A stretch of DNA of 64,000 bases from NCBI GenBank assembly GCA_015680685.1, contig MNCI01030941.1, positions 1 through 64,000 of the forward strand, read 5' to 3'. Positions within the stretch are counted from its first letter, which is position 1, and each line of letters opens with the position of its first letter. This DNA is from Gnetum montanum (taxonomy: Eukaryota > Streptophyta > Gnetopsida > Gnetales > Gnetaceae). Positions 11,246-22,079 of the stretch are shown here, one piece after another. Under the pieces are notes generated by a model, which was not told the origin of the DNA, ran no database searches, and saw nothing but the letters and a program-made list of their open reading frames with translations. The translations under genes and the position numbers were made by a program.

Positions 11246-12980
11246 CATTGACTTTGGTCAAACTTGAAAAATACAAAGAGATTTTTAATGAAATTATGAT
11301 CAAATGAAAGCTCAAAAGGCTAAGAATAGTATGAAAAAATGAGAAGAGGGTGTTGAAGCTCATAAATTTGGAAAAATGGAGAAACATGAAAAATGATTTA
11401 GTGGATGAATGAAATAAAAGGTTAAGAAGCACTGAGTAGAATACACAATGGAATATGCAAAAGATAGGATTGTAACAATGTTAAAGGTAAGGAACCTTAG
11501 CTAATCAAGCCAAGAGCTATGCAAGTGGATCCTCCCCATAGTAGGCTCATGCCCTTATTACCCTCACATAACCTCAACTAAGGAGTCCATGGGCCTCATA
11601 GTTGATTTAATGGTCATGAAATGTTAAGGGCCAACTAGAAAGAATCTATCTAAGAATTCAAACACATCAGATGAAGACATAGAGCATAACATGGAACCTA
11701 GTAGTGAGATGAGTTCTGGCATCATGGATGAAGAATAGAGAAGGTGGAATGGAATTCCAAATTAAGGTCATAAGAAGTCCCTTGTGGATTTTGTGGTTAA
11801 AATGACTTGAGAAGATCCATCCTTAGCCCATACCAAAACCATCTGCTTCCAGTGACTNATTAAAATGACTTGAGAAGATCCATCCTTAGCCCATACCAAA
11901 ACCATCTGCTTCCAGTGACTTTGCATTGCCACCCTATGACTAATCCACCCACTCAAGACATGAGAGCACTTCCACAAAACAACCACCATTCCATAAGGAG
12001 AAGAAAAGAGAAACATAGGAAGTTAGAGAGGGCCTTAGTTATAGGGGACGTTCAGGCATAGGTGCATGTATTTCTAGTCTCATAACCAGTGCTTCAAGCT
12101 TGTTTATTTGTCCAAGGGATGTGCTTTGAATTTACATTGTTCTTTTTTTTCTTTTTTTGAAATGGAAACCATAGTATGCAAGTACTTATTCATTTATTGT
12201 GTCTAAGGGATATGCTTTGAATTTCCATCATTCATTTTTTTCATTTTCATTTTTTTAAAATTTTTGGGTCTGAACCACACCATGCAAAGACTTTATTTGA
12301 CTTCCTATCAGTGAGTGGTTGGAATGGAATAGTAATAAGTCCTTGCAAAACACTCAAGCACTCAAGTAATTTGAAGATTATAAAGAGTATTGAGTCCCCT
12401 TGAAGTCATACCCTTTACAAACCTTTGAATTCTTCCTAATTCTAAAACTACAAAGGTTACTAATTGATTAAAAGTTTCTTTAATGGAAAGGACCTCAAAT
12501 TCCTAGAACAAGGAAAATCATAGAGTTCATTTGATGGGTAGATGACATGGACTCACTACCTATTCCATGAAAAATAAACCATGTCAAAGTCATCAGACAT
12601 CAGAATTCAAAAATAGAAACTAGATATCAACCATCAAAACATTAAGCACAAACCATCATTAGTAAACAAGAATAGAAGCATTGTGTCCTATAGTAATAAA
12701 GCAATTTTATTAGCAAAAATGAGGAAATATCACACTTGAAAAAAATGAAACAAAGTAAAATATATAAAAAAATGTAAAATAATCAAGAGAGGTTCACAAG
12801 TACTAATGATGGTGTAAAATTTAAAAAGATCTAAAAATCAAAAATTTGTAAAATAAATAACTTGTAAATTCAAAAATGTGGAAAACAAAAAGTAGAAAAC
12901 ATGAGAATTCATATGGATTATTAGCATGGATGGCCATATCCCCCATGATTGAGTTGGAAGAAGGAGATACAAAAATTGGA
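11246..12980 (-). other. Non-coding stretch of TE-C between INT and the internal promoter
   Basis: I see no conserved frame here. Parts align with other copies: 12260-12990 with TE-E 23885-24590, and 11500-11620 with TE-I 60190-60330 (shared GGGGAGGA(T/C)CCACTTGC on the minus strand). It contains an imperfect tandem duplication (12101-12191 and 12193-12292, sharing GGGATRTGCTTTGAATTT) and a suspect assembly join at 11858. Confidence 0.55.
11797..11920. repeat. Perfect 61-bp direct repeat around a single N
   Basis: 11797-11857 and 11860-11920 are identical, separated only by an N (11858) and one base. This looks like two contig ends that overlap but were joined without merging. Confidence 0.85.
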
Positions 12981-14170
12981 ACATGGTTATCCATTTGTAG
13001 AGGTGGTAGTTGCACTAGCCTATCTTGGTTTAAGGAAAGGTTTTACTTGTTGGATGTTGATCAAATACTTTTTATTCAAGATTTTAGGTTTGTAGATCAA
13101 CATGGCTTCACAAGGAAAGGTTTGATCAATTGTAGAAGGTCCCTTCCACAATTTTTGAAATTTTACCTTCTAATGTACATGTGTGGGGTTCTAGTAGAGG
13201 ACCTTATCTCTTGGTTGAAGTTTTAGCTTTCGTATTCTAAGGCAATGACATTGCTTGCTGAATTCTTTGTGCACCTCATTCAAAGATAATACCATTAATT
13301 AATTTTCATCTAACACATTTAGGTTGCTTAATATTTCTTTTTGTGCTATACTTAAGTTAAGATTTCGATCACAGGTTGTTGAGAGTCTATGAAGCTTAGA
13401 CTAGATTGGAAGCATTGAAAGTTTTCTATAGACTAACTCATAAGGAAAGAAGCCAATAAAATTTTCCAAGTTGAATGATAAGCCCAAAGGACATTGTTGA
13501 GTTTTGAAATCCATTCTTTCCTATATTTGCTAATGGTGCATGTTAGTAGTTTTGTGATCTCCCAGTTAGTCACCTCTATTTGACCATTGGCTTGGGGAGG
13601 TAGGGTGTTGTTAATTTATGTTCTACCCCCAAGCGTTACATTAGCTTTATAAAAGTGGGACCTATGAAATAAGTTCCATTATCAAAAATTAGTGAATGTG
13701 GCACCCCAAACCTATTTACAATATTTTATTGTATAAATCTAGTAGCAGTGGACAATGTACAATCAATAACCGCTACTACTTCTACCCATTTCTTGTAGTA
13801 GTTGACTGTTACGAAATGTAAGCCTTTCCATTGGTCATGGATGTGATAGGACCCATGAACTTAATACCCCATATGTCAAAAGGTTCTGGTGGTTGAATCC
13901 ACTATTGAGGACCTTTCATGTGAGTGGTCATCCCCCTATCTCGTTGACAATCTTTACAAGATCAAAAAAATTGATGGGCATCCCTAAATATTTAGGCCAA
14001 TAGTATCCTACCATCAAGATTTTTATGGTTGTGCATCTCCCTACATAGTGGCCTCCACAAGGCCCTTTGTGAGCATCCTATAGAACATGCAATTGATCTT
14101 CGTTAAGGACACACCAACGAATTAGGCCATCTACACACACCTTGTAAAGGTATGCATTGATTTTCATGAA
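12980..14170 (-). pseudogene. pol (INT): TE-C integrase remnant
   Basis: Integrase inserts the element cDNA into host DNA. On the minus strand the HHCC-type zinc domain is readable at about 13970-14160 (DAHKGPCGGHYVGRC, then GYYWP). The catalytic core follows: WGIKFMGPI at 13845-13888, where the first catalytic Asp is Lys; IFDNGTYF at 13664-13700 keeps the second Asp; PQANGQIEV at 13563-13597 keeps the Glu. A C-terminal part with KPKILNKKYLIN and VKPF ends near 13000. Stops and at least one frame change interrupt it. The WGI(D)FMGP string is typical of Athila/Tat integrases. Confidence 0.75.
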
Positions 14171-14379
14171 TTATTTAGCCTAATGAAAAAAGTTTTTCTT
14201 ATTTTTGAAGTCAAGATCTTGTGGCATCTTCTAAGTGAGAAGATGGGTTAGGATGCCATTATACCATGTTGTTTTTATAGGAATCTATTCATTTATTACT
14301 CCTATAAAGAGAAGTTTGTTTGGAAATTGATCAGAGAGAAGGCTCTCCTCCTCTTTATTATTCCATATTAAGTGAGAGA

Positions 14380-14760
14380 GGCAGTCAACCCACTCACTAT
14401 TTGTGATGGGATAGATGAACCCTGCCTTGAGGAGTTATTCAATTTTCCCTTTGATAATCTACTTCAATTTGGGGTTCAGCTACCTCTATGGCTAACTTCT
14501 AGGCTTCATGGCTGGGTTGGTTTAAATGCAATGCTAGCATATCCTTGGATTGATTCCTATTACCTTAGGATATGAACAAGCAAAGGTTATTGGCCATTTG
14601 TTAACCATCTTTAATAGCTTTTCTTTTTGTTCAAGAACAAGTTTTGCATTAATTATGATTAGTTTAGCATCTTTTAAAAATTCATATTCCATACTAGCCA
14701 GTAAAGTCTTTACCTTTAGAGCCTCCTACTTGAAGTTATCAGGGATTTTCCACTCTTCCC
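14380..14760 (-). pseudogene. pol (RT): TE-C reverse transcriptase stub (mostly deleted)
   Basis: Only the start of RT remains. The minus strand reads LLKAGFIYPITNSEWV (about 14385-14440), the well-known N-terminal RT motif. It then jumps directly to sequence that in TE-E lies after RNase H (TE-E about 25955). Comparison with TE-E shows that about 1.08 kb, including the FMDD active site and RNase H, is missing. The junction at about 14378 sits in a short shared CAGTCAAC/CAGACTAAC-like stretch, suggesting a microhomology deletion. Confidence 0.65.
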
Positions 14761-15129
14761 AATAAGTATCATCATCTTTGTCAGAGAGTTAGGAATGAAC
14801 TTGTTTAATTTTTTCCATGCCTTCAACATAAGCACATGTTAGGCTCTTCATTAGTTCCATGCATAATGTGTTACTATCTAAGTAAGCTATTAGCCACTAG
14901 GTGCCCTCCTATTTTGTGGCTACTATGTATAGATACTTTTGAATATCAATTTCTTGTGCATACTGATTACATGTTTTAATGTATGTACTTTTAATGGACC
15001 AAATCTTTTGCATGCAATTGCACTTGTTGTCATTGTACATGATGCATGGAATACACTTCTTCTCTATTTTTTCTAATTCATTTTCTTTGGATATTTCTAG
15101 AGATAGATCCCTTATACCCATACATGCAT

Positions 15130-15425
15130 TGACCATCTTAACCAAGCCCTTTCCATAACGATGGGGAAGTTACTTTTGTAGTTTTTCACCTTGATCACCA
15201 AAAAATCAACAAGATAGGACCACCCAAAAACTATGGTCATGATGTCCTCTACTAATCCTAGAGGGATAGTAATTAAGTAATATGCTGATTAAAAATGGAT
15301 ATTTCTCTTCTTGAGAGGTGGTAGGTTCCAAGCCTTATACATGTCATGGGAGATGAGATTAACTCCAAAACTAAAGTCAAGAAGAGCCTTTCATGACTCA
15401 TGTCCAGCAATCTATAGGTTAAGTG
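15130..15425 (-). pseudogene. pol (PR): TE-C aspartic protease remnant
   Basis: Retroviral-type aspartic protease that would cut the polyprotein. The minus strand reads LLDFSFGVNLISHDMYKAW, aligned with LLESGYGMNLISHEMYKA of TE-E, so the D-S/T-G active site is damaged. Downstream ITIPLGLVEDIM and a VIKVK beta strand fit the flap region. It is followed by the RT stub. Confidence 0.65.
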
Positions 15426-15429
15426 AGTG

Positions 15430-17950
15430 GACTTCTTGGGCTAGATTTTTTTGTGGAAAGCTTGCTAGCCTTTATTTAGTTGGAAATAGCATAAGTTAGC
15501 ATCAAAGTGTGAATCTAAGGTGGCAGCTGTTTTGAAGGATACTCAAAGGGATTTGATGTAGTGGATGAGGGCATTAAAGATGTAGGATAATCAACTGAGG
15601 TAGATTGTGAGGGTTGGAGAGGACTACTAGGTTAGAAGAAAGGTATTTTTCTAGATCAATTATCCAAACCACTTGACTAGAAAGCTTGTTGTGGATGTAC
15701 AACCCTCATAGCATCTCATTGTTGTGACTATAGAGGAATCTCACCCTACATGGATGGAGCAGGAGGTAACTAGGTTGAAGGTATAGGTATGTGTGTAATA
15801 GATGTGGAGGGTGATATTGATAGGGGTTCTTCCATCAAGTAGATGGTGAATGTGTTTAGTGGTACTCTAGATGGTAATAGTGATGCTGAAATGAGGTATG
15901 ACTTACAGAACTTCTTGGGAAGATGGGTTGTTGAACATAGTACCCGTATAGATCTAGTTGCCTATAAGGACACTACTACCTTGGTAGTAGCATTCCCTAC
16001 AATTGTGGTTGGTAACACTATTTTTATTGTTCATAACATTGTGGAGGAGCTCCACTTGGATAGTAAGCTTGTTGTTGATGGAACTACCTTGGATTGCCTT
16101 GAGGATAAGGCAATAATTTAGGTGCTTGCCTACGTGCTAGTAAAGGATTTAATGCATACATCCCAGACTCCTATAAGTGTGACACTACAAGGTAAAAACC
16201 ATTTTGATGTTTATTTTGACAAATGTTATAATCATTTTCATCATCAAAGTTGATTTCCACAACTTCTTCTACAACTGCAACTTTGCCCTTACCACGTTGG
16301 TAGGCATGTTCAGTTTTTTTTCACCTCATGTGGTTATGATCAGTATTTTGCTCTTTGGATTCTTCAGTAATCTTCATAGAAAATTAAAATTTTTCATTAA
16401 AGAGTCCCATAATTTGTCAACCTTTGCCAAAATATTAGAGATAGATTTTTGGATAGGCAAGGTTTTTTTGTTTATGACTTCATTGAGTGGTGACTCCTCC
16501 TCATCACAAAATTGAACCTCTTATTTTCTGATGGAAAGATCCCTAGTATAATCTTCCGTACTTTCTCTTTTTCATAGCTCACCTTCTTCTTTTGCTACCT
16601 ACTCAATTAGCCTTTGAATCTAATGAGCTCTCAGTTCAAATAGTTTCCCTTGGGCATACATCCCTATGGTTCTTCTAGTTTCTGCTCTGAGTCCATCTAT
16701 GATGTTGTGAAGTTGTTTCCTCTAAGAATAACCATGGCTAAGGCATTGGTGTAAGAGTGAATAGTATCTACCCATGGAAACATCCAAGGGTTCATGTGTT
16801 CCCTATTTCTAGCCTTGGATTTGCCTCATCAGATTAGATACTATGGAGTACATCTAATATTTATCATTAAATAGCTTTAACATGGTACTCCATTGGCGAA
16901 TGGATTCTAGTTCCAAGGAATGGTGTTAGCTTCCATCTTCCTTGATGAGTATCCTAGGGAAGAGTTTGAGTTTTTGTGATTCATTTTCTATGTTTTGTAA
17001 GGCATAGGCATCATGGAAAGCTTGTAGATGTGTCTATGGATTAGAGTTGTATCCCCCATCAAATCTTGGGATATTATTCATGTCTAAGCACTTGATCCTA
17101 CTATCTTTCATATGCTTGGTTATAATTCTAACTACTTTTACAATGTTGAGCATACTTCGAGTCACCAATAAAGGTTCATCATCATCATTGCATCAATGAT
17201 GCCGATGATGGTTTCTGCCACCCCTTTGGTCTTGGTAGCCTTCACTGTCATTGTTGTCTTGTTGATCATCTTCATCATGATTATCTCAATAGTAACTAAC
17301 AGATGAAGATGAATGTTTAGAATTGGATGTAGAGGATGAAGAAGAAGGGGGACCACCATTGCCACCACAGTGTTTGCCATCATGTTTTTGCTTATTATAG
17401 CCATCATCCTTAGATCTCTTACTATTGTGATATTTTCCTAAGTCCCAACCTTGACTATCACATTTTCCTAAATTTAGTTTATGAGTAGTGGATCATAGGT
17501 TTAGAGTCACACCCTCATTACCACTAATAGTGGATGGAGAGTCTTCATGTTGAGAACCTTCAAGGAGAGGATGCTCATTATCATCTTGATCTAGTAGGAA
17601 TAAGGGATTAGTAAAATGTTTCCCCTTTGTAGCCTCATGATGATTCTTCTAATGTCAATATTTTTTGCATTGTGTTTTAGTGGGGCAGTAGTTCCAAGTA
17701 TCATAAGCATTCACAATGTATTCTTCATGAAGATCTGTGATGTCCAATCTTTTAAGGATTTGAAACAGCATCCTGGGCATAGATCGATTGAGGGACAAGA
17801 CAATGTTACCCTCCATATCATGCCATCATAGCTATTCATTCTAATGTAGGATAAAGGTGAAGTCTAGTACATATCTAAATGAGTATATACTACTTTGCAC
17901 TTCTATGGAACCAGCAGTTTGAAATCTTCATGCTTGTGAGAAAAAGACAT
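15430..17950 (-). pseudogene. gag: TE-C gag remnant
   Basis: The minus-strand start ATG at 17950 begins MSFSHKHE, parallel to MSSSQ at 30715 in TE-E. The first part carries a Ser/His/Asp-rich low-complexity stretch (about 17160-17400). The capsid domain (about 16550-17110) reads THLQAFHDAYALQNIE, QKLKLFPRIL, NIIDGLRAETRRTIGMYAQG and LIE-VAKEEGE, matching TE-I gag nearly word for word. A proline-rich tail (about 15850-16050) precedes PR. Stops are frequent. The plus-strand ORF at 15843-16121 is antisense to this tail. Confidence 0.75.
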
Positions 17951-18085
17951 TTTGCATATGAAATAAAACCTCAGTGTGCTTTTATAATTCTATGTATAGA
18001 AAAAATGATATTAAACTTGAGGTTTGTACAATGATATTAATAGTATTCACTAATCCTAGATAATGCATGTTTCAACAAACAAAGT

Positions 18086-18103
18086 CCCATGCAACGGTGC
18101 CAA
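18086..18103 (-). other. TE-C primer-binding site (tRNA-Asp type)
   Basis: TTGGCACCGTTGCATGGG on the minus strand, directly after the LTR end ACTCATCA. After its first T it differs from the complement of plant tRNA-Asp(GTC) at three positions. Confidence 0.75.
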
Positions 18104-19020
18104 TGATGAGTGATGAAGTACCCCTACATCTAACCATACAAATCACAAAGTGTTCACATGTAATCTAGTCGAATTCTAAGGACTTTGTAGTTTCTAGTGC
18201 ACTAGTGTTCTAGGAAGTGAATCTTGCCTTAAGGTCAATCATTTTCTTCCCAATTACACTTGTGATGTACATTGGCATGATCAAGTGTAATTGAGGCATC
18301 TAATTTTTATTATTTTTTATTTTTATAGTTTTGGTGCTTAAAGAGAAATAAAGTAATTGGATTAATTAATTTAATTTAACTAATTAAATAGTGTCTCACT
18401 AGTCCTAACATAAGCATCCAATTCCACTTTCTATACAAATATTGAACCCATGTATTTGCTACTGGGTGACTAAGTGCTACGCTACTGGGTGTACCAAGCA
18501 ATAATGCTACTGGGATTACCAAGTGAATACGTGTTATGCTCAAAGTGTTCATACTTATGTGTTTAATCTATTTGGTTTAATTTCTTCATTAACTTAATCA
18601 TTGGAAAATATTTAATAAATAATTAAAAACATTAAATGCATCAACAAAATATGTAATCTATCGAGAGTGCTACAAGGTTTATCAGAAAGCTCATCTCTAT
18701 TGCCACTTATACAATGGTGCTTAGGTATAACAATTCTCAAATAAAGATCTATACACTTAATAACTCCTACTGCAAGCACTTAAGAGAAAAATTCTAACTC
18801 TCAAATAAACAAACTACAAGAGCTTCACTGCTAAAAAAATCTATATTGCCATAACTGTGGCTGGTGGATGCATATTTATAGCTAGATATAGACACTACAT
18901 CAATGGGGCCATGTTGACTCATGATATGATGCATCAACTAGGACTTTTTGACAAGACCCAGTCAACCAGGCCATGTTAACAAGGCCTCATCAATGCAGTT
19001 GATGGAACTATGACTCATCG
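18104..19020 (-). repeat. TE-C 5' LTR
   Basis: 917 bp, the partner of 6718-7634. TATA box at 18873-18880; U3 is 18881-19020. R/U5 holds three tandem copies of a unit of about 24 bp (CTTGGTAATCCCAGTAGC and variants, 18465-18535). The outermost base is g where the TE-I and partner LTRs give a. Confidence 0.88.
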
Positions 19021-20798
19021 CTCTTCATTCCATTTTGGAGGTACCAACTCAAAAGATAAACTCTTCTCCATGGCTTTAACATCATTTTCATCAAAAAAAT
19101 CATCAAATAAATCATGCTTCTATAGACCTTGGCTAGAAGTCTTCCCTATCTTCCATGAGATAGCCTCAACTTGGCTTAGAATCTCCTTTCCCTTGTCACA
19201 AGGTATAGAAAAATTGTAAAAGTATGAGAATGATACCTTCTAGTAATGATGTTGATCCTTCTTGGAGAACTCCATTGATCCTTACCACTCCTATGGCTTG
19301 ATCCTTCACCTTTCATGACTCATGAGTATGAAATCTCCTTGATTAGTAGCATACACCATTTGGGACTTTGAAGATCTCTTAGTCTCTTTGATGAAGTCCT
19401 TGGTTTCCTTCCTTGAAATCTTGGAGTATTGAGCACTCCTTTGCTTAATAAGATATACTTGAGGACTCATTTTTCTACTTTATCATATATTTCTTCTTCC
19501 TCATTTCCTTGATTAACATTTACATTTCCTGTAAAAATGCAAGAATTAATTTTTATTGCATGTTCAATCATAAGAGGTCTACCATCAGTGGAGGATTATT
19601 CTTTTTCTAAGACTTGGAGTTCCTTTCTCTTGGAAACCTTCAGCTTATTACACTTCCATTGTTTATGTCCCTTTTCACCATAATTGAAGCATTAAAGGTT
19701 GGATGCATAACCATTTCCTCGATCCTTTCAATACTTGGATTAGTCTTTCTTGGAATCTTGCTCCTTAGACTTCTCTTGCTTCTCCTTTCTGTCTTGTTTG
19801 GATTTTCCATTCTCCTTCAGTCCTTTCACCTTTAGAAGCTTTGGAGTTCTTGCCTTAGAATATTTAGGACCTCTAATGTAGCCTTGAATTTTCTTTTCAT
19901 CCTTAAGAGACAATTCAAAAGTCTCATCCAATGGTTGGGGCTCATAGAAGGTTAGGTCTTGTTGATACTCCCTTGTAAGTCCTCCTTGAAAGTTAGATGC
20001 TTGTTCATAATCATCCGAATGAACTTTTGTAAGCTAAAAAGCCATACAAAAATCCATGTAGTAGTCCTTAACATTCTTATCTTACCTTAGGTGCTTCAAT
20101 TTTTGGATGGCCTCTTCTCTATGATGAGTCTTCTCAAATTTTTGTTTAAGCATGAACAACATTAAAGACCAATTCTTTATAGGAGTACCATTATTCACCT
20201 TGTAAGAATGAATTTCCTTCTTCCACAATACAAGTGTTATGCCTTCCAATTTTATTACAGAAAAAGATACCTTTTATTTATTTTCCAAATCTGTAAATTC
20301 AAAGTACTTTTTAATCTTTTCTTCCAAGAAAGGAAAGATTCCATTCCTTCCATGTCATTGAGGCGTCTGACTTCAACATGAGGAATTCCTGAAGCATGTC
20401 TAAAAGATTTTGCAAGAGTGACTCCAATTCCTTCACCTTGCCTCCTTTGAGGCTTAGAATGAAGTTCTTTTTCCCATTTCCTTGGGAAAATAAAGCCTTC
20501 ATACTTATTTTTAGCACTAGGATCATGAATAAAAACATCATCTTGAGTTTCAACTTCTTCAAATTATTTATATTTAAAATGAATATCAAATTCAAGGGAT
20601 GAAATTAAGGAATTTCTTAAATAATTCCTCAGTGAAGAATTGCATGACTTGTACCCTTGCTTGGATGCTTTTTGATGAAGTAGCATGTCCTTTGTTCCCT
20701 CCAAGATTTTCAATTTTCTCAACAATGAGCTTGAGAGAATCTCTCATGTCATCCATGTCTCTTGACAAAGCTTGAACTATTTTCTTCTTTGAAGGCAT
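19021..20798 (-). pseudogene. gag: TE-B gag remnant, split by TE-C
   Basis: The minus-strand start ATG at 20798 gives MPSKKKIVQALSRDMDDM, parallel to MAPKKKQVQD at 22080 in TE-D. The capsid region (about 20000-20330) reads YKVNNGTPIKNWSLMLFMLK and QKFEKTHHREEAIQKLKHLR. A Lys-rich linker (19740-19931) and a decayed CCHC zinc knuckle, CFNYGEKGHKQWKC (about 19660-19700; second Cys now Tyr), follow. The frame then runs through KSLSFELVPPKW to the TE-C insertion point and resumes at 6717. Gag type and family resemblance to TE-D suggest a chromovirus-like Ty3/gypsy element. No PR active site is visible. Confidence 0.65.
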
Positions 20799-21042
20799 GA
20801 TGGAAATTTATCTAAAAGATAATTTTCATAAAATTTTACAAAGAAATATGAAATTTTTAAGCTTTCTGAAGGAATGGGACAAGAAATTCTCAAATATTAA
20901 GAGAAATAAGTATAAGATCTTCAAACCCTAGCTATTACAAGCCAATGGGCATCCAATTCCATAATTATCTTTTAATTCTTGAAAGATATGGCAATCTTAG
21001 AAATCTAGTATAGGTTTTACACTTGAATATGACTTGGACAAG
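20799..21042. other. Stretch between head-to-head TE-B gag and TE-D LTR
   Basis: About 240 bases upstream of the TE-B start. No PBS or LTR end of TE-B is recognisable, so the TE-B 5' LTR has been lost or replaced by the TE-D insertion. Confidence 0.4.
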
Positions 21043-22014
21043 TGTGTCCTATTTTCGTGTATCTTCTTATGTCAACTTTTGATGATAATGTTTCTTGGAT
21101 GTTTTGGCATGTTTGGAGGTGTTCTTGACTCATTTTGATGAGTTTAGGAGGCTCCAGGGTCTATGGGAACTTGTTAGGAGGCATCAAACATTAAAATGAG
21201 CATTTTTATTTTTAGCACCTTCAAAAGAGATTCCTTCTCTAAAGTGTAGGCATCTCTAGTTGAGAGAAGATGTCTACCAAAAATAGTAGACATCTCTCCT
21301 AAGACCAAGGCTTTCACAGAAGATGTCTCCTTAGAAAGATAGATGTCTCCTCAAAGGCATCTCCCCTAAAGTATAGATGTCTTTAATCCAGACAAGAGAT
21401 CTCCCAAAAATAGTAGACATATCTCTTAAGAATAGAGCTCTCATAAGAGACATCTACATGAAATAAGAGACATCTATGTTGGTGAAGGAGAATAGCTCTA
21501 CCATGGAGTTTTGATTGGGAAACATCCAAACGCCTCTAGATCCATGTGGGAAACATCTAGGGAGGTAAATAGAAAGCTTCCTAGGATTATGAATCCTTAT
21601 AATTATGTATTCATTCATCCATGAAAAGATATGCAATTGGGAAAGATAGATTGGATGAGTGCAATAGGTGATTGTAGCTCCAAGATCAACTTCTGATGTG
21701 TTGATCTATGTGTTCTATTCTCTTGTATCTTACTTGTGAGTTGAGATCTTAGTCCCAGGTTGTGGAAAATATTTCTCTTGGTTGTGTCTTGCATTAAGAA
21801 TAACCATTGTGTGATTGTAGAGCCTCATACTCTACAATATCATTTGAGTGTGATAGGTTTTTGAATGCTTGTGGTTCTCCTATTTAATCTTCAAATAATT
21901 TAATTAAAGATAGCTAGTTTTCTTATTTTTTCTAGCAAATTAATTTATCTTCATATAATATCTAGATTTAGTGTGTTGAAGGTGATTTAAATGTGAAGTG
22001 AAGATGCTCTAGCA
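21043..22014 (+). repeat. TE-D 5' LTR with AGATGTCT/AGACATCT word array
   Basis: The LTR begins near 21043 (TGTGTCC; start uncertain) and ends CTAGCA at 22014, followed by a PBS. Between 21258 and 21478 there are four AGATGTCT and four AGACATCT-like words (one with a mismatch), which are reverse complements of each other. It matches the TE-B LTR through GGCATGTTTGGAG and the word array. Confidence 0.65.
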
Positions 22015-22018
22015 TTAT

Positions 22019-22031
22019 TGGTATCGAATCC
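22019..22031 (+). other. TE-D primer-binding site (tRNA-iMet type)
   Basis: TGGTATCGAATCC resembles TGGTATCAGAGCC, the standard site for initiator tRNA-Met in plant retrotransposons. It lies four bases after the LTR end. Confidence 0.6.
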
Positions 22032-22079
22032 TAGTTTTATTGTTGCTTGGATTTTGATTAACGATTTTGTCAATTTCAG

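Larger units (their letters stand above)
6718..19020 (-). mobile_element. TE-C: full-length Athila-like Ty3/gypsy element
   Basis: A 12,303-base element on the minus strand, bounded by two 917-bp LTRs (6718-7634 and 18104-19020). LTR ends are TGATGAGT..ACTCATCA inverted repeats, with one outer base changed at 19020. Just inside the 5' LTR is an 18-base PBS (18086-18103) resembling the 3' end of tRNA-Asp; a G-rich polypurine tract adjoins the 3' LTR at 7635. The flanks (6713-6717 atctt, 19021-19025 ctctt) agree at four of five positions, as a target-site duplication should. Order on the minus strand: gag, PR, RT stub, INT, non-coding gap, internal promoter, intron, long extra ORF, 3' LTR. PBS type, the WGI-FMGPI integrase motif and the extra ORF after pol all suggest the Athila branch. 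All genes are broken. Confidence 0.88.

Noticed and set aside
15843-16121. 92-codon plus-strand frame with a similar plus frame in TE-E (28500-28770)
   Set aside because: The similarity is explained by homologous minus-strand gag tails in both elements; the TE-E version has stops and no known domain.
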